The notes: generated by a model from the sequence alone, not told the origin. A DNA stretch of 64,000 nucleotides from Halobacteriales archaeon QS_8_69_73 (GCA_003022945.1 PXRZ01000009.1:6710-70709); one strand, 5' to 3'; counted from the stretch's first letter, positions 44,225 through 52,930 are shown. Translations and numbers: made by a program.

Positions 44225-45202
44225 ATGATGACGAGAGCGGTCGAGGTCACGGAGTTCGGCGACGCCCGGACGATGACCGTCCGCGAGGTCGAGCCGCCGG
44301 AGCCGGAAGCGGGCGAGGTCCGCATCGAGGTGCGGGCCGCGGGGATCAACTTCGCCGACATCATGCAGCGCCGCGGCCACTACCACGGCGGCCCGGAGCC
44401 GCCGTACCGCCCGGGGATGGAGGCCGCGGGCATCATCGACGCCGTCGGCGAGGGCGTCAACCGAGAGACCGGCGAGCCGGTCGTCTCGCTGGTCGACGGC
44501 GGCGGCTACGCCGGGTACACCGTCGCGGACGCCCGCGGCCTGCTCGAGATCCCGGGCGAGATGGGCTTCGAGGCGGCCGCCGGCTTCCCCGTCCAGTGGC
44601 TCACCGCCCACAACTGCCTCTTCGAGTGGGGCGACGTCGAGGCCGGCGAGACGGTGCTCGTCCACGCGGCGGCGGGCGGCGTCGGTTCGGCGGTGGTCCA
44701 GCTGGCCGACGAGGCCGGCGCCGAGGTGATCGGCACCGCCTCGACCGACGAGAAGCTCGCGACGGCGAGCGACTTGGGGATGGACCACGGGATCCGCTAC
44801 ACCGAGACGGACTTCGTCGACCGCGTCGACGAGGTAACCGACGGCGAGGGCGTCGACCTCGTGCTGGACGGGATCGGCGGCGAGACGACCGACCGGAGCC
44901 TCGACGCGCTCCGGTCGTTCGGCCGGATGGTGTCGTTCGGCGCCGCCGCCGGCGAGCCCGGCCGGCCGAACACCGCCGATCTACTCTTCGGCAACAAGAC
45001 GGTCATCGGCTATCACCTCGGCCGGGCGCTCCGGCGGCAACCGATGCGCGTGATGGGCGCCGTGCCCGAACTGACGCAGCTGCTCGGCGACGTCACCCTC
45101 GAGGTACAGGTCGGCCACACCTTCGACCTCGCGGACGCCGCCGAGGCCCACCGGTTCATCGAGGATCGCAAATCCAGCGGCAAGGTCGTCCTGGTGCCAT
45201 GA
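44225..45202 (+). CDS. qor: Quinone oxidoreductase (zeta-crystallin-like MDR protein)
   Basis: This 325-aa NADPH-dependent medium-chain reductase has an N-terminal GroES-like domain (AAGINFADIMQRRGHYHGG), the YRPGMEAAGIIDAVG segment, the Rossmann motif HAAAGGVGSAVVQLA and the C-terminal end HRFIEDRKSSGKVVLVP. Zinc ligands are absent, as in quinone oxidoreductases. Two ATGs (44225, 44228) are adjacent. The stop TGA (45200-45202) is also the first three bases of an element end (TGACATCC). Confidence 0.88.
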   Translation: MMTRAVEVTEFGDARTMTVREVEPPEPEAGEVRIEVRAAGINFADIMQRRGHYHGGPEPPYRPGMEAAGIIDAVGEGVNRETGEPVVSLVDGGGYAGYTVADARGLLEIPGEMGFEAAAGFPVQWLTAHNCLFEWGDVEAGETVLVHAAAGGVGSAVVQLADEAGAEVIGTASTDEKLATASDLGMDHGIRYTETDFVDRVDEVTDGEGVDLVLDGIGGETTDRSLDALRSFGRMVSFGAAAGEPGRPNTADLLFGNKTVIGYHLGRALRRQPMRVMGAVPELTQLLGDVTLEVQVGHTFDLADAAEAHRFIEDRKSSGKVVLVP

Positions 45203-45515
45203 CATCCTCCCCGGCGTGGACGGAGAGGGAGCGAAGCTCCCTCAAGCAGTCGGGCGTCGCCCGACGACGCCGGGGTTTCCCCGCACTCGGGGTCGGGCCG
45301 GTCCCGACACCGACGGAGGCAAGATTCCACCCGAGGGGTGTACTCTGGTTCGTGCTCGGTACGTGAGCCCCGCGAGGGGTGTGGCGGGTTCGGCGTCCCG
45401 ACAGGGACGCGGTATCTCCTTGCACAGCGTCCGAGACTGCATCGGACGACCGCCCGCGGTTGAAGCACGGACGGACACGGGCCGTGCCATCGGCCTGCCT
45501 GCCCTTTCTGTGGTT

Positions 45516-45559
45516 CGAGAATCAACGATTCTCGTCATCACGAAAATCTCTGATTTTCG
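45516..45559. repeat. Paired mini-hairpins
   Basis: Stem CGAGAATC with loop AAC (45516-45534), spacer TCATCA, stem CGAAAATC with loop TCT (45541-45559). Both stems are perfect 8-bp repeats closed by C-G. The flanks GGTT and AACGACC extend the outer palindrome. Confidence 0.85.
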
Positions 45560-45789
45560 AACGACCACGGTGGACAGGCTCGCACGCCGACGGGGTTGGA
45601 TTGGTCAGGCCGTCACCCTATCCCGTGTTGCAGGGGCAGGGGTACTGGAAGCACCGTGTGGTGCGTCTCGGCGGGAAGGACCCCAGTGTTTCCGGATTGA
45701 TTTCGGCGATTGAGTTATCCTTGCATACGACCCCAAGCGGGCTAAATCCTGCGCTTGCGCCACCAAGCGCACGCGATTCACGTCCGTCC

Positions 45790-45949
45790 CCAGAACGCGA
45801 AGCGTTCTGGTGTCTCGGAAATCGGAGATTTCCGATGAGTCCGCAGGAACTCCGTTCCTGCGAGATGCGAACGAGACGCGAAGCGTCTCGTCAACGCCGT
45901 AAACAGCGTGGCGTCGGAGACGCCACGGGCAGACGGCGCGAAGCGCCGT
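45790..45949. repeat. Array of six mini-hairpins
   Basis: Six perfect palindromes, all with 3-nt loops: CCAGAACGC/GAA (45790-45810), GGAAATC/GGA (45817-45833), CAGGAAC/TCC (45844-45860), CGAGACGC/GAA (45872-45890), GTGGCGTC/GGA (45908-45926), ACGGCGC/GAA (45933-45949). Every loop is closed by C on the left and G on the right. Two of the stems are identical to those in the tssA insertion. Spacers are 6-17 nt. Confidence 0.9.
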
Positions 45950-45982
45950 CGACGGCGGGACTCTCTCGCTGTCAAAAGGTAG

Positions 45983-46144
45983 CTACCGCTCGTCGTCGGT
46001 GTCGCGTCTGGCGACCCGCTCGGCCTCCTCGCGGCTCATCTCCTCGCGGTGGTCGTGTTCGGCCCGGACCGCGGCGTACAGCGCCAGCGGCGCCAGCAGG
46101 CCGACGAGCACGACCACCACGAGGACAGCGCCGTGGCCGGACAT
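45983..46144 (-). CDS. Small single-helix membrane protein
   Basis: This 53-aa protein begins MSGHGAVLVVVVLVGLLAPL, a membrane helix (about residues 6-25), and continues with a charged helix rich in Glu and Arg. Its start overlaps the stop of the zinc-ribbon gene by 1 nt, so they are probably translated from one mRNA. Function unknown. Confidence 0.6.
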   Translation of the reverse strand: MSGHGAVLVVVVLVGLLAPLALYAAVRAEHDHREEMSREEAERVARRDTDDER

Positions 46145-46356
46145 CAGCCGAGGAAGACGTCGACGATGTCGCTGGAGCCGGCGGTGTCGTCGCGGTACAG
46201 CTCCGAGTAGCCGCAGTTCGTACAGGAGACGACCTTGAAACTGTTCGTCTGGATGTCGAACATCTTGCTCAGGCCACCGCCCGTCGTCGAGATGGTGCCG
46301 ACCTCGGTGTCCATGTGCCCGCACTTGTCGCAGCCGTCGTCGGTACCGGATGACAT
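46144..46356 (-). CDS. Zinc-ribbon protein, 70 aa
   Basis: Two Cys pairs, CDKC (residues 9-12) and CTNC (45-48), form a four-cysteine zinc site. The middle GGGLSKMFDIQTNSFKVV is a known feature of small archaeal and bacterial zinc-ribbon proteins annotated as nucleic-acid binding. It is short and cytoplasmic, with no membrane segment. It is followed by a one-helix membrane protein gene with a 1-nt overlap. Confidence 0.75.
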   Translation of the reverse strand: MSSGTDDGCDKCGHMDTEVGTISTTGGGLSKMFDIQTNSFKVVSCTNCGYSELYRDDTAGSSDIVDVFLG

Positions 46357-46427
46357 GCTCGCGCTTGCGCGACGGACGTAAAGTGTCTTCTCCTGGTCGA
46401 GCCGGGGTCTTGGGCTCCCGACGACCG

Positions 46428-47114
46428 CTACCTCCACGGCAGCTCGAGTCCGTCGCGGCGGCCGTCGAGCGGGTCGAACCGCTCGCCGCGGCGGCGCTCG
46501 AGCCAGTACAGCAGCCGCCCGGCCCACCGGAGCTTACGAGCCTTCTCGGCGCCGACCGAGGGGTCGTCGAGGTCCCAGCCGGCGAGGACGAGCCGGTCGG
46601 CGCCGCAGGCGTCCGCCAGGAAGGCCGCCCGGTCGCCGTCGGTGAAGCCGCCAGGGTTGACGATCGGCGGCCGCGGCTCGGTCTGGGTCGTCGGCAGGAC
46701 GGTCGCCGGCTCGAGGTCGGTGACCACCCGCCGGACGGCGTTGACGTTGTCGCCGTGGCCGTGGACGGCGACCGGCGTGCCGTCGGCCGCCAGCTCGCGG
46801 GTCGTGTCGGGGTTCTTGTCCAGGTCGGTGACCATGCAGTCGACGGCGATGCCGGCCTCCCGGAGGACGTCGACGGCCGTCGAGGCGGCGACGACGGCGT
46901 CGGCGCGCCGCGGTACCGACAGTTCCTCGGCTAGCGACGGGCCGGCGCCGCAGACCGCGACGATTCCCGACAGTTCGAGGTCCTCGACGGCCAGCGGTCG
47001 GCCGTCGCCGAGGGCCGCCAGAAGGGCGTCGCGGCCCCGCCGGTCGCCGGCCTCGCCGTAGCCGAACGCCGCCAGTATCGACTCGTAGGCCGGCCGCCAC
47101 TCCTCGTATCGCAT
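46428..47114 (-). CDS. mptE: 6-hydroxymethylpterin diphosphokinase, archaeal MptE type
   Basis: This 228-aa DUF115-type enzyme transfers pyrophosphate from ATP to 6-hydroxymethyl-7,8-dihydropterin in archaeal folate or methanopterin synthesis. The motif series matches: IVAVCGAGPSLAEEL, CMVTDLDKNPDTTRELA, VAVHGHGDNVNAVRRVV, TQTEPRPPIVNPGGFTDGDR and AGWDLDDPSVGAEKARKLRW. A dihydropteroate synthase gene is often its neighbour, but no intact one is visible upstream here. Confidence 0.88.
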   Translation of the reverse strand: MRYEEWRPAYESILAAFGYGEAGDRRGRDALLAALGDGRPLAVEDLELSGIVAVCGAGPSLAEELSVPRRADAVVAASTAVDVLREAGIAVDCMVTDLDKNPDTTRELAADGTPVAVHGHGDNVNAVRRVVTDLEPATVLPTTQTEPRPPIVNPGGFTDGDRAAFLADACGADRLVLAGWDLDDPSVGAEKARKLRWAGRLLYWLERRRGERFDPLDGRRDGLELPWR

Positions 47115-47552
47115 GCTACCGGAGTTGAAGACTGGGCCCCGAGGGCACCAAGGTACCCCTACCCGGATGTGCCCTCAGAGCATCCACCGGAACGTCCACC
47201 CGCTCTGGTATAAGCTTTCTCGTCGCGTCCGTCGCCCGTCGGTCGGTCGTCGGACTACCCGGGTCCGTCGACGGCCCGCTCGAGGGCGCGGACGGCCGTC
47301 CCGGGGGCGTCGACGGCGTTCCACAGCGAGCAGAAGGCAGCGTCGACGGCCGACGGTCTCGCTCGTCGACTCCAAGCCGGCGCCGACGACGTCGGGGCCT
47401 ATCGACGAACCGATCGTCGTCGGGGCCGGGGCGGGGCCGGCCGCGTCTGCCGTTCACGCACCCACCGTTCAGTCGGCGGCGGCCGGAGCCGTATTTCGGG
47501 CGGCTGCCCGCGGACGGACGCGCTTATGAGCGGCGGTCACGAACCGACGAGT
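47115..47552. other. Spacer between divergent mptE and the gene at 47553
   Basis: No complete gene is seen. A minus-strand frame ending at 47255 reads SAVDAAFCSLWNAVDAPGTA and then VRALERAVDGPG, plausible as the tail of a lost gene, but upstream the frame breaks. A TTATACC/GGTATAA patch near 47206-47214 may hold a promoter for mptE. Confidence 0.35.
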
Positions 47553-48068
47553 ATGGGAAAGGTCTCCATCGCGCTCCGGGGGTGGCGCTTCGACGAGACG
47601 GAGGTGTTCGACGACGACGGCGAGCTGCGACCGCTCGAGGAGGTGAGCGAGGAGACGCGACGGCGGCTCGTCCGGCTGCGGGTCGTCGCCGGCGAGCCCT
47701 GTAACGTCTGTTATCTGCTCAACGGGAGCAAATCCGACTGCAACGTCGCCCGCATCGTCTACGGCGAGCCGCTCGGGGAGGTGCTGCTGTGCCCCGACCA
47801 CGAGCCGGAGTTCCTCTACTGGTACCGCGAGGCCGGCGGCAGCGACCACCGCGGCGAGGAGCGGTTCGCGGACATCTTCCACGAGTGGTTCGCCGAGGGC
47901 AACCGCGCGCCCGAGGGGTACGGCGGGCTCGACCACGTCGACACCGAGCCCGACCGCGTTCCCTCGCCCGACATCGACGGGGACGTCCCCGAACTCGAGG
48001 AGGCCATCGAGGAGCTCGACGACGAGGACCTGGACGCCCTGGGAACCGACTACTCGAGCGTGACGTAA
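47553..48068 (+). CDS. Conserved haloarchaeal protein with possible zinc site
   Basis: The ATG at 47553 gives 171 aa beginning MGKVSIALRGWRFDETEVFD. Cysteines at 50, 53, 63 and 80 and a histidine at 83 (CNVC, SDC, CPDH) suggest a metal-binding knuckle. The second half is acidic. Its stop lies 1 nt before the trmJ start, so the two genes form an operon, hinting at a link to RNA modification or translation. Confidence 0.7.
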   Translation: MGKVSIALRGWRFDETEVFDDDGELRPLEEVSEETRRRLVRLRVVAGEPCNVCYLLNGSKSDCNVARIVYGEPLGEVLLCPDHEPEFLYWYREAGGSDHRGEERFADIFHEWFAEGNRAPEGYGGLDHVDTEPDRVPSPDIDGDVPELEEAIEELDDEDLDALGTDYSSVT

Positions 48069-48069
48069 G

Positions 48070-48831
48070 ATGCCCGAGCTAGCCGTCGCCGTCGTCGACG
48101 CCGAGACGCCGGGCAACGTCGGCAGCATCGCCCGCGCGATGAAGAACTTCGGGCTGTCGGAGCTGTACCTCGTGGACCCACCGGAGCTGGACCCCGACGG
48201 CGAGGCTTACGGCTTCGCCGGCCAAGCCCGCGAGGACGTCCTGCCGGACGCCCGCGAGGTCGGATTCGACGTTCTCGTCGAGAACTTCTACACCGTCGGG
48301 ACGACCGCCGTCACCAACGAAAACGCCACCAAGCACGTCAGGTACCCGTTCGTCCGGCCGGCGGAGCTGGCCGACGAACTCGGCGGGCTCGACGCCGACG
48401 TCTGCGTCGTCTTCGGCCGCGAGCGGGTCGGCCTCACCAACGACGAGCTGGCCCGGCTCGACCGCGTCTGTTCGGTGCCGGCCGACGAGGACTACCCCGT
48501 AATGAACCTCGCACAGGCCGCGACGGTCGTGCTGTACGAGCTCCGGGCGCTGACCGTCGAGGAGGTCCAACACCCCGACGACCCCCACGAGCGGGCCGAC
48601 GAACGCGAAATCGAGGGGCTGTACGAGACGTTCGACGACTACCTGCGAGCGGTCGACCACCCCGAGGAGAAGATCGACAAGACCGAGCGGCTGTTCCGCC
48701 GACTCGTCGCCCGCGGGCAGCCGACCGGCCGGGAGACCCGGACGCTCCGGGGTGTGCTACGGCGCGGCGCGATGATCGCGACGGGCGAGGTCCAGCGACC
48801 GGACGGCCGGAACGACAGCGACGACCGCTGA
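48070..48831 (+). CDS. trmJ: SPOUT-class RNA 2'-O-methyltransferase (TrmJ-type)
   Basis: The 253-aa protein has all three SpoU motifs: VVDAETPGNVGSIARAMKNFG (motif 1), VVFGRERVGLTNDELARLD (motif 2) and PADEDYPVMNLAQAATVVLYEL (motif 3), which form the trefoil knot that binds SAM. Archaeal TrmJ methylates the ribose of C32 in tRNA. The C-terminal extension is charged and helical. It lies in an operon with the gene at 47553. Confidence 0.88.
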   Translation: MPELAVAVVDAETPGNVGSIARAMKNFGLSELYLVDPPELDPDGEAYGFAGQAREDVLPDAREVGFDVLVENFYTVGTTAVTNENATKHVRYPFVRPAELADELGGLDADVCVVFGRERVGLTNDELARLDRVCSVPADEDYPVMNLAQAATVVLYELRALTVEEVQHPDDPHERADEREIEGLYETFDDYLRAVDHPEEKIDKTERLFRRLVARGQPTGRETRTLRGVLRRGAMIATGEVQRPDGRNDSDDR

Positions 48832-48911
48832 TGCTGACTTCTGCACTCCATTCTGAGCGGTATCCAAGCTTTTGACGGGGTATTTTGTTCAGTGGCTTCC
48901 TGTCGATCAGT

Positions 48912-50114
48912 TCAGGACGCCCGACCGGAGACACCAGCAACAATTATGTACACAGTGATGAATCCGATCGTCACGACGGCGATCCCACCGGAGAGGTCCG
49001 CCAGCAGTTCCAGGCTGGTAGAACGGCCGACCGCTTCGGCTCCGAGTAGGAACCCGAGTCCCCCGACGGCACCGCCGCCGACGAGGGTCGCTCTCGGACG
49101 GACCGGCTCAGGGGCGATGTACCGAGCGGCTCCAAGGATAGCAATCGATGGGACGATCGCCGCGGCAGCGACGACGGTCGGGGAAAACGGCAGGAACATT
49201 AGCGCGCCAACTGCTTGGATGACGAGGACGCCTGCGAGCATCATGAACACCTGTGTCGGTGCCTTTCCGTCAGTTCTTGCTGCTGTGTCAGGTGACCGTT
49301 CGGCTGTCGTCGCAGATGGCCATTCGCTGGCCGGAGGACTGTCTAATGTCGAAGTACCGGGATTCTGTTCCGATTCGATCTTCCGACTGTCGTATAGCAG
49401 CGTCCCACAGTGGCTCGATACAGAAGCCGAAGTCCAGAGCGCTAGCATGAAAAAAAGTGTACGCGAAGAGCCACCGACGGCCGGGAACGTTCCTGTTACG
49501 TACCTGAGCGGGACAAATACCGGCAGAGAGGCGGCGCTGAGGACGAGCGGCCCGGCAAAAATGTACCGGAGGTGCTGGGAAAGTGGGCGCAGGGAAATGG
49601 TGTCACCTATCTTCCGGACCAGTTGGATGAACCCGACGGCGAGCAGCAATCCGAGTATGGCAGATTCGGGCGAGGCATCGATTTGGGTCGCACTAAAGAC
49701 GGTCACCGGTGCTGTGAGAGCAATGATTGCGAACTGTCGCCGAGTCCGGTCCGGTAAAGGGGAGACGGCCCATTGTTCAGCTGTTTCGGGATTCTCAACC
49801 ATATTATGAACAAAATCCTGGCAGTGCTCGTGCATATGCGGCCCGTAATAACTTTCAGTAGGATTTCGGAGATAAATGAAGTAAAGCCACGCCAGTCCAG
49901 TCACACCAGCAACAGGAACAATCATCAACATGACGATTATGTCTACAGTGCGCTCAATCTCGATAGATATCCAAGATCCAACTGCAGCAACAGCAAGTGT
50001 CGCGAGGACTCCCCCAGCAAAAATAGCGATACCGAGTAAGATCGTGTGAGTCGCGATAGCGTAGATGAATCCGTAAAATGCAGCGAACCTTTTTGACATT
50101 CTTTGTGTATTCAA
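48912..50114 (-). CDS. Multi-pass membrane protein, paralog 1 (most divergent)
   Basis: This 400-aa protein has about nine helices. The C-terminal 110 residues (MMLAGVLVIQAVGALMFLPF to VYIIVAGVSG) are nearly the same as in the three paralogs at 50282, 51755 and 53118, while the N-terminus (MNTQRMSKRFAAFYGF) is different and lacks MDSDMPED. Shared internal blocks are AEQWAVSPLPDRTRR, RPLSQHLRYIFAGP and HCGTLLYDSRKI. A disordered Ser/Thr/Glu-rich loop lies near residues 255-285. No known family was recognised. Confidence 0.75.
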   Translation of the reverse strand: MNTQRMSKRFAAFYGFIYAIATHTILLGIAIFAGGVLATLAVAAVGSWISIEIERTVDIIVMLMIVPVAGVTGLAWLYFIYLRNPTESYYGPHMHEHCQDFVHNMVENPETAEQWAVSPLPDRTRRQFAIIALTAPVTVFSATQIDASPESAILGLLLAVGFIQLVRKIGDTISLRPLSQHLRYIFAGPLVLSAASLPVFVPLRYVTGTFPAVGGSSRTLFFMLALWTSASVSSHCGTLLYDSRKIESEQNPGTSTLDSPPASEWPSATTAERSPDTAARTDGKAPTQVFMMLAGVLVIQAVGALMFLPFSPTVVAAAAIVPSIAILGAARYIAPEPVRPRATLVGGGAVGGLGFLLGAEAVGRSTSLELLADLSGGIAVVTIGFITVYIIVAGVSGRAS

Positions 50115-50281
50115 TGATGAAATATTATCTTATTCGCCCTGTGATTTAGCGATAACGATAGCCTACTCAGATCGCCCGACAGCGCGCCTGTGATTTGGGT
50201 TATCTCTAAACTAACTTCTAGCGATTAGTTCTGGCAGGACAGTATCAATTACGGGGTTATTTCAAAATTCTACGGTGCTCA

Positions 50282-51535
50282 TTATGTTTCTTGATTTCTT
50301 TGCCCGGTGCGTTCGGAAGACGGTCCGTTAGAGACGCCAGCAACGACTATGTACATAGCGATAAATCCGATCGTCATGACAGCGATCCCACCGGAGAGAT
50401 CCGCCAGCAATTCCAAATTGGTGGAACGACCGACCGCTTCGGCTCCGAGTAGGAATCCGAGTCCCCCGACGGCGCCACCACCCACCAATATGGCCCTCGG
50501 ACGAACCGCCTCGGGAGCGATGTACCGGGCGGCTCCAAAGATAGCAACCGACTGGGCAATCGCTGCGGCGGCGACGACAGCAGGCGAAAACGGCAGGAAT
50601 ATCAGCGCGCCAACTGCCTGGATGACAAGGACGCCTGCGAGCGTCACGAATACTTGGGTCGGGACCGTCCCACCGGAACCTGTCGCCGCGCCAGACGACT
50701 TCTCATCTGTCGTCGTAGATGGTCTCTCACTGGGCTGCGTGCTGTCTGTCGTTGAGGCGTCGGGCTGCTGTCCCGCGTCGATTTTTCGGCTGTCGTACAG
50801 CAGCGTCGCGCAGTGACCCGACACACAGGCCGCGATATATAATGCTATGAATGTGACGAGTCCGCTCCAGGCGAGGATATTGATGGCCGGGATCGCTCCC
50901 TGCGTGAGAACTAACATCACGAGAAATATTGGTATGATGGTGAGGCCGAGAACGAACGGCCCAGCGAAGATGTATCGGATGTGCTGTGAAAACGGACGAA
51001 GAGAGATCGTGTCGGTCGCTGTCCGAATCAGTTGTACGAAGCCGACAGCAAGCAGCAATCCGAAGAACGCAGCCAGGAATGTCGTGTCGAGCTGAGTGAT
51101 GGCGAAGACGGTCACCGGTGCCCCAACCGTGACGACTGCGAGCCAGCGTCGGGTTCGATCGGGAAGCGGCGCGTCAGCCCACTGCTCGACCGCCGCAGGG
51201 TCGTCGAACGTATTGTAGACGAACCCCCGATACATGGAGTACGTCTGTGAAATCGGAAGGAAATCATCGGTCGGATCTTCGAGGTAGGTGAAGTAGAGCC
51301 ATGTCAGTCCCGTTACGCTGGGAATAAGCGAGAGTACGAACAGGTGTGGCGGGCCGATGGTGGATTCAATAGACACCCGTGCCTCAAGAACATAATACAG
51401 AGCCATTACGATTCCCGCACCGAACGAATAAGAATTGAGGAGCATGAATGTGTAACCTAAAAGCATTATGACGACGCCGCCAATTGCCCTGAGTTTGTGC
51501 ACGTCGCGGACGTCTTCGGGCATGTCCGAGTCCAT
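50282..51535 (-). CDS. Multi-pass membrane protein, paralog 2
   Basis: 417 aa, starting MDSDMPEDVRDVHKLRAIGG with a soluble start and then about nine helices. Blocks shared with the other copies: VEQWADAPLPDRTRRWLAVV, LDTTFLAAFFGLLLAVGFVQ, ISLRPFSQHIRYIFAGP, SGHCATLLYDSRKI, then a Ser/Thr/Gln-rich loop and the conserved tail. The gene is preceded by an 84-aa frame that repeats the end of the 517-aa protein gene. Unknown function. Confidence 0.75.
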   Translation of the reverse strand: MDSDMPEDVRDVHKLRAIGGVVIMLLGYTFMLLNSYSFGAGIVMALYYVLEARVSIESTIGPPHLFVLSLIPSVTGLTWLYFTYLEDPTDDFLPISQTYSMYRGFVYNTFDDPAAVEQWADAPLPDRTRRWLAVVTVGAPVTVFAITQLDTTFLAAFFGLLLAVGFVQLIRTATDTISLRPFSQHIRYIFAGPFVLGLTIIPIFLVMLVLTQGAIPAINILAWSGLVTFIALYIAACVSGHCATLLYDSRKIDAGQQPDASTTDSTQPSERPSTTTDEKSSGAATGSGGTVPTQVFVTLAGVLVIQAVGALIFLPFSPAVVAAAAIAQSVAIFGAARYIAPEAVRPRAILVGGGAVGGLGFLLGAEAVGRSTNLELLADLSGGIAVMTIGFIAMYIVVAGVSNGPSSERTGQRNQET

Positions 51536-51546
51536 GGTGCTGTTTT

Positions 51547-51801
51547 TTAGACGTCCTGCGACTCGGCTGTTACAATCACCCAGTCAGGAGACCCAATAGT
51601 GTGCTCGTTACTGGAACTGTCGTCGAACTTGACTTCTGTCGGTCCTGTCCGGAAGTTGGCTGGCAGTTCTTCGGCGTCCATGTATTCAGGTGGAGAGGTC
51701 CGATACGACACATCATAAATCCCCTTAGCAAAACGAATCTCACGTCCGGCCGCATCAAGTAACATCCGTTGACTCGGATCCCCCCCCGGAGACACCAGCA
51801 A
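51547..51801 (-). pseudogene. Duplicated tail of the 517-aa protein gene (fragment A)
   Basis: The 84-aa frame ends AEELPANFRTGPTEVKFDD and then TIGSPDWVIVTAESQDV, matching the C-terminus of the protein encoded at 54348-55901. Its first residues, MLVSPGGDPSQR, come from the end of paralog 3 read in another frame. It lies 11 nt before paralog 2. It marks the upstream limit of a duplicated block (tail of gene B plus gene C). Confidence 0.75.
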
Positions 51802-52885
51802 CAGCTACGTACGTAGCGATGAACCCGATCGTCATGACAGCGACCCCATCGGAGAGGCCTGACAGTAATTTCAAGCTAGTGAAACGACCGACCGTTTCGG
51901 CTCCGAGCAGGAACCCGATCCCTCCGGCGGCGCCGCCACCGACGAGGGTCGCTCTCGGACGGACCGCCTCGGGAGCGATGTACCGAGCGGCCCCCAGGAT
52001 GAGAAATGACTGCAAAATTACCGCGGCGGCGACGATAGCCGGCGAAAACGGCAGGAATATTAGCGCGCCAACCGCCTGGACGACGAGGACGCCTGCGAGC
52101 GTTACGAACACCTGAGTTGGGGCCGTCTCGTCGGCGTCCGTCGCCGCGTCAGACGACCCCTCACGCGTCGTCGTGGGCGGTTTCTCGCTGAGCTGCTGTC
52201 TCGTGCCGATTTTCCGGCTATCGTACAGCAACGTCGCGCAGTGGCCCGATACACAGGCCGCGATGTATAATGCCGCGAGCGTGACGAGTCCACTCCAGGA
52301 GACGATGTCGATGGTCGGAACCGCCCCTCGCGTGAGAATTACGATCGGGAGAAACATCGGGATGGCGACGACACCGAGAATGAACGGCCCGGCGAAAATG
52401 TATCGGATGTGCTGTGAAAGCGGACGGAAAGAGATTGTATCGGTCGCCATCCGGACCAACTGAACGAAGCCAACAGCGAGCAGCAGTCCGAAGAACGCGG
52501 CTACGGACGAGGTGTCGAGTTGGGTAACGCCAAAGACAGTCACCGGTGCCGCGAGGGCGACGACCGCGAACCCCCGCCGAGTTCGGTCGGAGACTGGCGC
52601 GTCGGCCCATTGCTCGACCGCCGCAGGGTCGTCGAACGCACTGTAGACGACCTCCTGGCAGCGTATGTACATCCACTCCCAGTTAGAGGTTGGGTCCTTG
52701 AGGTAGGCGAAGTAGAGCCATGTCAACCCCGTCGCGGAGGAGGTGAGCGTTGCTGTGAAGATGAGTAACCCAACAGTCAGAGAGAAGACAAGCATGGATG
52801 CTTGAACGAAGATTGACATAAAAAGCCATATGATCGCTTGGACTTCGTGTACGTCGTGGACGCCTTCTGGCATGTCTGAGTCCAT
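51755..52885 (-). CDS. Multi-pass membrane protein, paralog 3
   Basis: 376 aa, starting MDSDMPEGVHDVHEVQAIIW. It is shorter near the N-terminus and lacks part of the outer loop, but keeps VEQWADAPVSDRTRRGFAVV, ISFRPLSQHIRYIFAGP, SGHCATLLYDSRKI and the conserved C-terminal helices. The Ser/Thr-rich loop is shortened. It overlaps fragment A in another frame (51755-51801). Confidence 0.75.
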   Translation of the reverse strand: MDSDMPEGVHDVHEVQAIIWLFMSIFVQASMLVFSLTVGLLIFTATLTSSATGLTWLYFAYLKDPTSNWEWMYIRCQEVVYSAFDDPAAVEQWADAPVSDRTRRGFAVVALAAPVTVFGVTQLDTSSVAAFFGLLLAVGFVQLVRMATDTISFRPLSQHIRYIFAGPFILGVVAIPMFLPIVILTRGAVPTIDIVSWSGLVTLAALYIAACVSGHCATLLYDSRKIGTRQQLSEKPPTTTREGSSDAATDADETAPTQVFVTLAGVLVVQAVGALIFLPFSPAIVAAAVILQSFLILGAARYIAPEAVRPRATLVGGGAAGGIGFLLGAETVGRFTSLKLLSGLSDGVAVMTIGFIATYVAVAGVSGGGSESTDVT

Positions 52886-52930
52886 GGCGCTGTTTTAGTT
52901 GTTCGTGATTTGGCCGTTACAACTACCCGA

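Larger units (their letters stand above)
45200..45982. mobile_element. Remnant element with IS605-type end and a dense hairpin array
   Basis: The left boundary TGACATCCTCCCCGGCGT is the mirror of the tnpB element's right end. Its outer stem (CCCCGGCGT with ACGCCGGGG) encloses stem GAGGGAGC/loop GAA and stem GTCGGGC/loop GTC. Further in are a paired hairpin (45516-45559) and six hairpins in a row (45790-45949). Open frames exist, but all are broken by or read through the hairpins, and none is a recognisable transposase. The right boundary is not clear. Confidence 0.5.

Noticed and set aside
45516-45949. CRISPR array
   Set aside because: The palindromes differ from each other, spacers vary from 6 to over 200 nt and no direct repeat of constant length exists.
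45379-46353. A 324-codon frame across the hairpin array
   Set aside because: It reads through six palindromes and into the antisense of two good small genes; composition is Arg/Ser rich and no family fits.
47255-47372. Minus-strand gene before mptE (tail SLWNAVDAPGTAVRALE)
   Set aside because: The tail looks protein-like, but the frame breaks upstream and no start or family can be assigned. It is noted under the spacer only.
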